The notes under the pieces: model-generated
What the model was told of the DNA's origin: nothing
The model's database searches: none
What the model saw: only the letters and a program-made list of their open reading frames with translations
Source of the DNA: Hirundichthys speculiger
Lineage: Eukaryota > Chordata > Actinopteri > Beloniformes > Exocoetidae
NCBI GenBank assembly: GCA_018398805.1
Contig: JAGFBZ010000342.1
Coordinates: forward strand, 1,324,001 to 1,388,000
Direction: 5' to 3'
Length of the DNA stretch: 64,000 nucleotides
Translations under genes and position numbers: made by a program
Shown: in pieces, positions 24,401-36,400 of the stretch
Layout of the letters: each line of letters starts with the position of its first letter
Position numbering within the stretch: the first letter of the stretch is position 1

Positions 24401-27400
24401 GTGAAGAAGAGCGTGGAAGTGCTCGGTGCGTTTCTCACCGTGCTTCTGCAGCAAGCAGCTCATCGTAGTGGGAGGAGCGCTGGTCATCGTCCTGTCTGTA
24501 TCTGATGACTGTGGCGAGACCTTTGCTGACCAGAGCCTCTGCTATGTTACTGGGAAAACAAGGGAAAGAGAGAAGACAAAGATTATTTTCAGTCTTTACA
24601 GAGAATTCAAAGAAGCTGGAGACTAAAGAATTAAAGCTTTGCTTATATTGTTACATATATTTGGTTGAACCATTCAAACCGTTCACGCCACAAACGAACA
24701 GCACCAGAGTTCGATACTCAATACTCAATTTTATTGATTCTGCGATATATAGGTATTTTATTTACCCAGAGAGTATCGATTTTTCAGCCATGGGTATCGA
24801 TATTCTAAGCTCCTTTCAAAACCCCCATGTCCTGCAGGGGTGCTCTTCGTCCGCTAGCTATTCTGCTAAGATGGGTCCAATTTTAAGATGGCCTAAATGT
24901 TGCTCCAATGGACTTGAATTATTGGCTGCCATGGTTTGTTTTTACTTAACCTGGTGTCTAGAATAGCTAGTAGTAGAGCTGAGCGATTTTATCGATTCTG
25001 CGATATATATAGATATTTCATCGAGTATCGATTTTTCAGACGTGGGTATCGATATTCTAAGCTTCTTTCAAAACCCTAAACCTAATCCTACCTGTGTCCC
25101 ACCTTTAAAAGCTTGCAAGCAACAATTTGCACTGTTTAAATAAATGAAACTATTTTTCTCAACAAATCTTTTATTCATTTTGTCCAGCATTTGCAAGCTG
25201 CCTGTCAGCCATATAATGTGTAATTGATGCTTTGAGTTCAATTAATTCAAACAAAGTCATTGGAACACTCACAAGATGTCACCAAAACCACTTTGTTCCT
25301 TTAAAATCTTTCAGAAAATGATGTAAATGTATTGTAAGATGAATATCAATATATATCGTATCGTGAGGCGAATATCGTGTATCGTAAGATTAGTATATCA
25401 CTACAGCCCTAGTTCGAGAGCGGCTGGAAGACGACTGAAACCCGTTTGGGTCGACCTGAAAAGGTGCGCGTGAAAACGACCTACTACTCTGACCCATAAG
25501 CATCCATCCTGCCGACCACCTGACACGTTCCTGACTTCAACGTTCACGAGAGCTGCAGCAACGCAGAGGCCTGTAACTGGATGTTTACCGGCCCAGATCC
25601 TGACCTCTGTGCCATCAAGAGACAGCCGGTTGATGAAAGGAACCCGCTCCTCCGTGTGCGAATGTGATCTTTTGTTATTTGAGCGATACAAAGAAAGAGA
25701 AGATAATTGTAGCTTTCAGCTGTTTTTTTTTTTTTTTTTTTTTTTAAGTCAGACCTCTAAAGCTTAATTTCAATTCATGACACATTAAAGCTCCTCTTCT
25801 CTGTTTTGATTAAATTTGCACCGTCGCATCTATCTGGAAGCCATGTTTTTTTAAAAAAAAAAAAAAAAAACCTCTCCAACTGATAAACTAAATTTCTTCA
25901 AAGCAGCTCTTGCAAATTGAAACACTTGCACCGAGGTGACCCTTTTCGATACAAAACAGCCCTATTAAGTTCCTCTAATTTAGATTCTGCATCGTGCAGC
26001 AGATTAAATTAACAGTAGAAACATGGAACGTGTTCTTTAAGGACGTCCGCGCTGTATGATCTCTGAATAAAGGCTTTCACGTACAGACATGACGCCGCCG
26101 GTCTCGCTCTGCGATAACAAATGAAACCGGAGGAGAGCAGAAGATAAAGCTATTTACTCACATTCCTCCAATTGTGACTGTGGCACAGGTGCGTTCTGGG
26201 AAGGAAGGCGTGCCTTCTCCTGGACCGGTCGCTGCTCTGATGTAGTCCACCGTCACGTTGACCTGAGGGAGAACGCAAGAAAGGGGTCAAAAAACAAAAA
26301 ATGCCCCGAAAGCAATGAGAAGCAGTGAAGGAAGCAGGAGTTAGGTGAATAAATACTGTGGGGGAGTGTTGCGTCTGTGTCCCTTTGTTTGTCCTACTTC
26401 TCAAGGTCACCCCCCACCCCCCCCCCCCCCCCGTCAGGGTGAATCACATCAGGCGGCGGTGCAGAGCCCCCCAGAGGAGCAGCATTAGCACACTGTGGAT
26501 GTTTGGGACGACGTGCACGCACGCACACACCAGTGATGGAGCCCAGATGACCCACGCAACACAGCTCCTCAGGGACAGACTCCAGCCCCCCCCCCGCCCC
26601 AAGATGCAATTCTGTCACTCAGCTGCGCGCGTATGTGCGCATATCCACGGGTGTGTGACAGGGAAAGCCTGCTTTGTGGGTCAGACACGGGCGGCGGGCG
26701 CTAGCAGCGGGGTAGAGATGCAGCGATATGGAAAATTTGATATATCTCGATGATCGTGACCAAATTATCACGGTTTACGATATTATCGTAATATTCTTAA
26801 TTGCTGTACAAATGTATAAAAAAAAACATACATTTTAATAATTTCACAAAATCTTGTGATTTTCTTGTCATATTGAAACAACAGTAGCCAAAATTTTATC
26901 AAAATGAAACTTTCACATTAAACGGAGAAACAACTGGCACAGAAAGAGGTTTTATTTTAAGTGAACAAAATAAATAACAAGAACAAAGCTAATTTGTCTG
27001 GTGCAAATTTAAATAAACACTTTAACAGAAATAGTTGTATTGGAGCCAAATATGTTGTTCTGAATTGTAGTTCACTCTGTGTGTCTGTGGGTGTCGCTGT
27101 GTTGTTACCTGAGGGTCAGGTATAAAGGTAGCTGCCTGTTATTGGTTAGCTGTTGGACCTGGAAGAGCAAAAGGTTTTTGACTGCTGTGGCGCTACCTGC
27201 TGGCGTTATGGTTGTCGGATCAGTTAATGGAATAAATTAATGTTTTAACTGCATCAGAAGAACATCGTTCCGGTCCTTTATCGATCAACACGCAACGGTA
27301 ACGTTTACGAAATGTGAGTTAGCGAAGAGCGTCGACCAGGTTACTGTAGGTCAAACATCTCAGTAGCTTGAAGCATTAGCCTTAGTTCCTTCAAGTTGCT

Positions 27401-30400
27401 TGTACAAATTATCGGATCAGTTATTGGAATAAATAAATATTTTGACTGCATCAGAAGAACATCGTTCCGGTCATTTTTCAATGTCCTGCGTGCTATCACC
27501 ACTTTCCGCCATGCTAACGTTATGATGGCGATGTTACACGCTACATATTCAAGCGAGACACAGTCGTGAGTCGCTCGCAGACTTGAATGAGGCTGATATT
27601 ACATATCCCGGTAATCGACCGCGATAATGAGATGGAAGTCAAACATAAACGGTAATCGTTATCGTGTAAAATTTTACCGCGCTTTACCGTAATACCGGTA
27701 ACCGTTCCATCCCTACAGCGGGGATGCAGTCGCGCTGGTACGCGCGATCGGCGGTTTAAGAGTCGTGTCAAACGAGTAAAGCACAAGGGGCCAAAAATAA
27801 CCCGCAAATAAAATGCAGGAATCCAGCATCTAGAATCTAGCCTGTCATTAGGTGGACAGGAGGAGGTGATAGCGGACGCCAGACAGAAGAGCCTCTGTCA
27901 AAGCAGGATGCTGCAGACTGTAGCTCGACGCTAAGTGCGATCTGCAACTTCAGAGGAGGAAAATGAAAGGACATGAGGGAACCCTTTCATTACGCCGCCG
28001 TCGTCACATCTCAGCTCCTCTTAGCGAGGATGGAAGAGACGCGCACAGAAGGATACAGCAGTGTTTCCTCGGTCTAAGCCCCTCCAGAAGCCTCGTCTCT
28101 AATTGTTCCTCGTCTCCTCTAAATGTAATAAGGAGATTGGAACATTTCCACATCTTGTGAGGAAGAAGGAGGAGGTCATGTTAGCTTAATGAAGAGCATC
28201 TGAGGATTCAACGGCACATATCTAAGTGTTTTCAGATATGTGCCGTTGAATCCTCAGATGATCTGCATTGAGCTAACATGACCTCCTCTTTCTTCCTCAC
28301 ATGAGAAATATCTAAAAACACTTTTAGGAATGAGCTGCAACGCGACTTGGAAATACAGTTTTTCCCTTTTTTAAGAGGAAAAACATTCATATTCAGAATC
28401 GCCAAGAAAGAGCAAGACTCCCACCTTGTTATATGACAGCGACTGGGCTAAATGGTCATCACTAGAGGTATGAAAAAAAAAATTGATTTGGCAATACAGT
28501 GATCCCTTATTTTAAGGTTAATGGGGACCAGCGCCCCCCTGCGAGAATCAAAATCCACAAACTAGAGTCAGAGCCCCTTGAGCCTAAATAATGTGTTTAA
28601 AATATGTTTTAAAAAAGTCGCGAGACACTGCAGCGAAACAAGACAAAGGCTCAACTGTGGTCTTTCTGTTACCTTCACAGCCTCTGGTCTCTGAACCGTA
28701 GTAAAGAAACCGCTCTTTCATCTAACCTCGTTTTCGTTCTGCCGTCCCACGACACACACACACACTACATTACCCATAAGGCCACATCATTACCCACAAG
28801 ACTACCTTCTTAAAGGGGCCAGGCTGGCTCACATTTCTTTGCTGCGAGAGAACGCGCACAACATCCTGTGATGTTTCGCAATTTTTTCTTGATTTTTTTT
28901 TTATTATTATATATTTCTAAAATATCCACGAATAACTAAAACCACGGAACTTGGAGCGCAAATTGGCAAGGAATCACTGTATATGGCGATTTTCGGTCGC
29001 CCAATATAATATTGATTTTTCAGCTCCTAATATCGATATCGTCAGTATGTTGTAATAGTTACTTAAATGTGCAAAAACACTAATAATAATAAACAATAAA
29101 TAGGTTGTTTTGAAGCAAATTGTTTTGGCTCAATTTTGGCTCTACTTTTAATTTTGATATTAACTGGGTAGAATATCGCAATATATCGTGATGTCGCGAT
29201 ATCATGATGACATCGTATCGTGACCCAAGTATCATGGCATATATCGTATTGCGAGTCCTTGCTAATACTCACCCCTAGTCATCACTGCCTGAACTGAGAA
29301 GCATATTCTCCATCCAGGACTGTGGAATAACGAGCCACTGTAAATCCAACATACTGCTTACACACTGATATTAAATTTGGCTACTAATGATCAGTCTTGT
29401 GCCCAAACTTGAGAGTCTTAAAAGCCAAAAAATATGTGCTCGACATGGAAGGGCAGCGGAGGGATAATTAAAACTGCAAGGGTTGCTGCTGCTTTCATGA
29501 ACCCGTCCTCACACAGCTCTCCGACACCTTCCTGCATCGCTCAGACGCAACGGTTAATGAAGTGCGCTCAACCTTACTGGAACGTGGGGAAAACGGCCAC
29601 TTCCTTATCTGGTTAATACAGTTGGCTGTTCACGGAAAACCCAGCGTTCGTGAGAGTAATGTGACAAAGCAATTTAAAGGAGGAATAATTCAATGTAGAT
29701 GGAGAGGTTGAGATGAGATGAAAGTGACATGATGTCGGAAAATGACAAACAAACACAACACAAAGATCCGGGAGACGATTTAAACCCCATTAGTGGAGGT
29801 GATGACAGATAAACTTTGACCGGTGGCGTTAAGAGGAGTTCCAGGCCAATTTTCCACGGGCCATCCAACAGATCTCCTGATAAGGCGGATCCATCTGTAC
29901 GAACCCTCAGAGGAGAGTGAAACAGAGAGGGCGAGGCAGTGGATGGATCACAAAGTGGGGGAGTGATAAGAACAGCAGAAGTGTGAGACTAAATGTGTTT
30001 GTTTTGCTGAGGCGACAAGCATCATGGGAATATTTGCCGGTGGAAGCATGGCTGTGACATGACTGCGTGAGTAATAAAGGCCGGTCCCTGTCCGTCCTGT
30101 CTGTTAGGTGTTGTCGCATCAGTAGAAAAATGCTCACATGTATTTTTCTGAGCGTCTTCTGCAAATCCACGATCTCGACATTGCACATTTGCAGTGCTGT
30201 TTTTTCTTTTCCCCCCAGAAGCGAGCGGAGTGAAAAGCGCCTTCGCTTGAAGAAGTGGAGGAGGTTGAGGTCTGCTGCAGCTAACAACCTGCCGTCTCAC
30301 TGTACTCTGTGGCAGAATGGCGCAGAGCAATTTGAAGTGAAAGGTCACGAGCGAAATCGTTGAGGTGCTAGGATGAAATTATGTGGCAGGTCCTGGGGTT

Positions 30401-33400
30401 CAATTTTCAACATTGAGGAGAAATCCCCCTTTACTTGCTTCACGAAAAAGAGAGTGATGAGGCACGCTGATGGGGACACTGGAAGTGCTTATGAGCTCGA
30501 CTGCAAGGTCAGTTTCACACAATCCCAGGTTGCATTTTGTGACTTCCTTCTATCAGGATAGTGTCTCTGATCCACAGGCAGTGATCTGTTGGAGCGCTCC
30601 CTCCACTGATACGTACCTTTTCTTGGTTTGAGTGGCATCTGTGAACACAGATTCGGCTGCAGTGGCTCAACCTTTTTAAATGTACCGGGTCAAAGCGATT
30701 GGTGATCACAGAGTTCAGAAACGGGGAGCTTAAAGACCAGCCTCTTTATCAACAATAAGAGTTCAGTTCTCTGTGCTGCAATGCCTATAACGTGCAGAGC
30801 GATGCTTCCGGGTAGTGAGACATATGCAGTTTGAAAGAAGCATTAATAAATCATGCTCTGAGTTCTGGACAGTGTTGTACCTGAACGCGTTCATTGAACG
30901 AAAGTTCATGAACTAGTTCAAATTTTGTGTAAACGTGAACTGAACTTGCTCTCTTTCTCCTTCACGAGCATCGGTTGTGAACTAGTTTATTTGGGCAGTT
31001 GTGAACGACACTCTTTCTAAGTTCGCACACGGTCAAAACCGTTCCAGGTTTCCAGCGAACCCCATTTAAAATCCACCACAAAACGAGCCTGATATGTATC
31101 TGAGGAAATCAATCAAACATGGAAACACGGCTGTCGCTGCTGTCACGCTAACAATTGCGTCATCAGAAGTTTAAAACAAGCAGGAAGATGAAAGCTGCAG
31201 TCGCCCAGAGCTGGAGGAGCGCCCCGACTCTCTGGGGGGGATTGAAATATTGAAATTGGGGGGAGGGAATCATTTGCACCTTTAGGACCTGTTTTTGTCT
31301 TATAATAAAGACCATTTGGCAGCAAGTTTTTCCTCATATTTTTAATCTACTGTAGAGTAGTGATTCTCAAAGTGTGGGCCGCAGCCCCCTGGTGGGCCGT
31401 CTTGGTACTGCAAGTGGGCCGTGAGAGGTCATTAAAATTAAACAAATGTGTTTTAAATGTGTTTAAATGTTTTAAATTACTGTAAAATATTCATGACATG
31501 ATTAAAAAAACATTAAGAAGTAATAAAACAAACCAGTTAAGTGTTATTCTACTGTCATCTTAACTTAATATGACAAGTGTCACCTTATTTGTTGACCCCT
31601 CTCATTAATATCGGATCATGGTTCCTGGTCCTGTATGTTGATCACAGTTGTGATTAAAGGTTTCGGTGGGCTGAGGAGATTTTTCACATTTCAAATTGGG
31701 CCTCAGTATTCTGAAGTTTGGGAATGGCTGCTGTAGAGAGAAGCTGAAACGGAAATGACAGTTTTACATGGGCTGTTCCTTCAATGCTAATGTGAACCCT
31801 GGTTGGTTCAGGATACTGAATTGGAACAATAGTTTGACAGATAAAATTGATAAAATAACTGCCGTTTGTGCTGGTGTAGTATATGGGCAGCAGCAATCAT
31901 TTTGACAAATAATTGCTCGCAACAACATTAAAAAAGAATAAAAAAAAAAAAACAACTAAAAATGAACTTTAGTTAATTTTTTGAAATGGTGAACTGAACT
32001 AGTTCATTTTAATTTCTATTAACTACGAACTCAACTAGTTTGTGTAGAAAGTGAACTTGCCCAGCACTGGTTCTGGATGAACAAAAAGCTCTGCAAACTA
32101 CTTCCTGGTCAGCAGATATTAACAGAGCCTACTTGAAAGGGAGCTGTTTCACTTCCTGTAACGGAAGAAACCCTGAATCTCACTCTGGTGCGTCAATGAA
32201 TGGGAGTGGATGAGGCTGAATGGCTAAAATAATTATTTACACCTGTATAAGAGACAAATGTTTATGAAGTTCATCCAGAAGCTCCAGCTCTCCACTGAAC
32301 GTTCTCAGGAGTTTTCCAGGTGAGTCGGGAGCAATTTTCCAGCCTGTTGTGGAGATTGAAACCGAAGTTTGCAAAAAAATACTAAGAAAGAATTTCAGGC
32401 AGGCAATCACTATAACAGAACATCTGGCAGCTTGTCTGAGCCGGGTCATTATGTGGTCTGTCAGGGTCTCTACCACTGGACACGCTGAGCAGTCAGAGCA
32501 ATGCACCTCAGCAGATTTTCTGTTTTAAACCTACTGCACAGTCATGTGTCATTCTTCCACCTCCCGACACCTAGAAGTTAAAGGCTTTGAAAGTGCGATG
32601 CAGTGCCCTTCGGATCCCGTCTGAAAGCCCCTCGACAGTTCAGCTTCTGATTGAGACCAAGTGTTGCAGGAGCCTCAATTTCACGTTTGGAAAGCTGAAG
32701 CTGCATTTGATCCAGAGAGCTCCACATCTTCACTCGTCAGATTATTCAGACCTGAGGCACCAACTAAACATGGGAACCAGCGCCGCGACGCTCGACGTTG
32801 CATCAGGTCTTAAACGGGGTGAAGAGGCGCTGAGATGTATGGAGAAGATAAAGAGACTGAAATCACAGTCGAGTGTGATGACAGAAAAAGAGGGAGTGTT
32901 AAAAGTGCTGCTGTGTTTTAGGAGGCTGTAATCGCAGCCGACAGTCATTTAATAACCCGAGACTTGCTTAGGAGAAAAATCACTATCTCATGACAGCAAA
33001 TAGTTGTAAAAACCAGAGAGGAGTAAAGGGAGGACGAAGAGGAAGTCCCGGTTGGAGTTTAACCACGGGACCGCACAGGTCGACCCGCTTTGCATCTGCT
33101 TAAACAAGCATCAGCTCTCAGTCTCAAAAAAAAAAAAAAAAAAAAATCATACCTCATCAAATGCCACAGTGCGCACAAGACGTTTACTCACTCAAATGCG
33201 CACCAATAAGAGGGCAAAACTCTGTTGCTAACAGTGCTACACGAGCAGCTGCATAACAGGAGCCACTTTGAGCATGCAGGATTATCCGAATGTGCTCAAC
33301 CCTGATAAGTGGCTTAATGCAACATTTCCATTCGACTTTTTTTTTTTCTGCTGAGGCTGAGACCCTGGCGCGCAAGAAGCACTACTTATAAAGTTAGCCA

Positions 33401-36400
33401 AATCAAGCTTTTTGGGATTATGTCACCGTGCAAGCTCTGCCGTTTCAATGGGGGTGGGGATATAGATATATGTATGAGGGGAAACAGACAGACGTGGGGT
33501 GACAGTGAGAAAGGCGGAAAGGGGAAATGCCTCGGTGCGTTTCTTTTAGCCTTTTGTGAAGCGATAACTCAGGAGTTCTTAAATGTGAAAAAGGCAGAGT
33601 TAATCAAAGATAGTGACATCTGCAACAAACTGTCAAATGTCTAAAAAGAAACTCTTTAGCTATTATTTCTGTGACCCAAAGTGACAATTTCATTTCTGTC
33701 ATCACTAGAGCTGAGCGATTTTATCGATTCTGCGATATATATCGATATTTTATTTCTCCAGAGAGTATTGATTTTTCAGCCGCGGGTATCGATATTCTAA
33801 GCTTCTTTCAAACCCCCCATGTCTCACCTTTAAAAGCTTGAAAGCAACAATTTGCACTGTTTAAATAAATGAAACTATTTTTCTCAACAAATCTTTTATT
33901 CATTTTGTCCAGCATTTACAAGCTGCCTGTCAGCCATATAATGTATAATTGATCCTTTCAGTTCAATTAATTCAAACAGAGTCATTGGAACACTCACAAG
34001 ATGTCACCAAAATCACTTTGTCCCTTTAAAATCTTTCAGAAAATGATGTACAGCGGTACCTCTACTTACGAACATCTCTACATACGAAATTATTAGGTTA
34101 CGAAACGCCTCAATGGGAAAATATTGTCTCTTGTTACGAAAAAAATTTCAGGATACGAAAGGCAAACATACAGTAGCGCTGCTACTCGCAGCTCCCAGAG
34201 TTTACCGAACGTGAACATACTTGTCGGCTCTGTATCTCGGTTTGAAAGCGGTGCGTCCGAGCTGCTCTGCCATTGGCTATCGCTTAGCATCTTCCTGGCA
34301 TCCCATTGGCTAGGAGGGCCCCTTGTCTGTATGAGTGTAACCCAGCAACCAGGTCAACAAACAATTTTTACCTCCGCCAAGGAGGTTATGTTTTTGCTGG
34401 CGTTTATCTGTCTGTCTGTGTTCAAGATAACTCAAAAAGTTATGAATGGATTCTGACGAAATTTTCATGGGGTTTTCGGAAATGTGAAAAGAAAGAACTG
34501 ATTTCATTTTGGGCGTGATCCGGAAGAGATCCTGGTTTCTGGATCACTTTCAAATTTTCGATAATTGTTGATAATTGTAGGTGGAGGTCTGCGCTCTATG
34601 AGTGCTTTTCTAGTTCTAACGTGTATTTCTTACAGGTTTTTATGTCATTTCATGTATTATTTATAATTTATTAAAACGAAACGGATTAGGGCATTTACAT
34701 GGAAAACGCGTCTCTACGAAAGTTTCAGGTTAAGAAACTACTTCCAGAACTAATTAATTTCGGAAGTAGAGGTAGCACTGTAAATATATTGTAAGATGAA
34801 TATCGATATATATCGTATCGTGAGCGGAATATCGTGTATCGTATCGCGAGATTAGTGTATCGCTACAGCCCTGGTCATCACACATTACTTTTGTGCCAAA
34901 AATATTAAATATCTTCAACAAATTCCATCATCTACAGTGATCCCTCACCAATTCGCGCTTTAAGTTCCGCGGTTTTAGTTATTCGCGGATTTTTTTCAGA
35001 AATATATAATATAAACAAAAAAAAAATCAAGAAAAAATTGCGGAAACATCACAGGATGTTGTGCGCGTTATCTCACAGCAAAGAAATGTTGTGAGCCAGC
35101 CTGCCCCCTTTAAGAAGGTGGCCTTATGGGTAATGGTGTGGCCTTATGGGTAATGTAGTGTGTGTGTCGTGGGACGGCAGAATGAAAACGAGGTTAGATG
35201 AAAGAGCGGTTTGTTTACTACGGTTCAGAGACCAGAGGCTGTGAAGGTAACAGAAAGACCACAGCTGAGCCTTTGTCTTGTTTCGCTGCAGTGTCTCGCT
35301 ACTTTTTTGTGGTTTTTAAACATATTTTAAACATATTATTTAGGCTCGGGGGGCTCTGGCTCCAGTTCGCGGATTTTGATTCTCGCGGTGGGGCGCCGAT
35401 TCCCATTAACCGTGAAAAATAAGGGATCACTGTAAATGTATTGTAAGATGAATATCGATATATAGCGTATCGTGAGCCAAATATCGTGTATCGTATACGC
35501 GAGATTAGTACATCGCTACAGCCCTAGTCATCACACATTACTTTTGCGGCAAAAATATTAAATATCTTCAACAAGTTCCATCAACTAGATGAAAAATCTA
35601 AGGTTAGTGGAGTTGCTGTGAAGTGGTCTTTCAAAGACCAGAGCAGGTACGGCACTCATTCCCTACTGCCTCACAGAGATATCAAATATACTCTCTGCTA
35701 GCCAGAAAAGAGAAAACACAAGCCTTGAATATGGATATCAGATAAGCTTAAAAGATCAAAAGCACCATGCTCTCCTTATAAAGATGAGAAAAGGGTGCTT
35801 TAATAGAGGAGAGGGAGGAAAAAAAAAAGGCTTTATTCTCCTAAATCAGAGCATTGGCATTAGGGCTTTGTACGGCACAGTGAGACCGGCGGTTAATGCT
35901 CAGTCACGTCCTCAGAGACACCCTCGGAGATAAATCTGCTGGTTTCCCAATTCACGTAATGTGTTGCACCTTCGTGCAGTTCCTGAGCTTTGCAAGGAGG
36001 AATGCTTTCAGGTCGGCCCTGTGACTGGCCACTCAAGTCCTGTTTGAGGTTCATGCACCTTTCTTTCTTTTTCACTTACACCAGGACAGCCCCAATCAGA
36101 CAGCGTGTCCTTTTCAATCAACCGGGTCAAGTTCTCCAGCTGTGCAGGTAAATGTTTGTTTGGTCTTCTGGCTTAGCATGAAAAAAAAAAAAAAAGCAGA
36201 AAGTCTGGAAAACCCAAAGTCTGCAGTGAACTCTGCATCTGTACACTGAAACACATACGCCCAGTCCATTTCGACGGTACAGCTCGGCCAGAGCAGTGTA
36301 GCTCATCATTAAAGCATTACAGGTTCAGCTCTGAACAGAAACGGCAGTAGAAAGCCTGTTATTTTATGCCAAATAAAATCTCTCTTGTTGCCAAGGAAGT

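Larger units (their letters stand above)
21775..24438 (-). other. snd1 intron between exons x and ix (2.7 kb)
   Basis: It contains hAT-F copy 2, a hAT-A fragment and hAT-A copy 2. The stretch 22630-23630 holds no element I recognise. Confidence 0.85.
24550..26161 (-). other. snd1 intron between exons ix and viii (1.6 kb)
   Basis: It contains a truncated and then a complete hAT-B copy, a T24 run (25722-25745) and an A18 run near 25853. I see nothing else in 25420-26160. Confidence 0.85.

Noticed and set aside
24505..24966. 153-codon plus-strand open frame
   Set aside because: Its start is antisense to snd1 exon ix, and the rest is the hAT-B fragment and intron.
24966..25419. A target duplication for hAT-B copy 1
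   Set aside because: GCTAGTAG and GTTCGAGA do not match well enough to be called a duplication.
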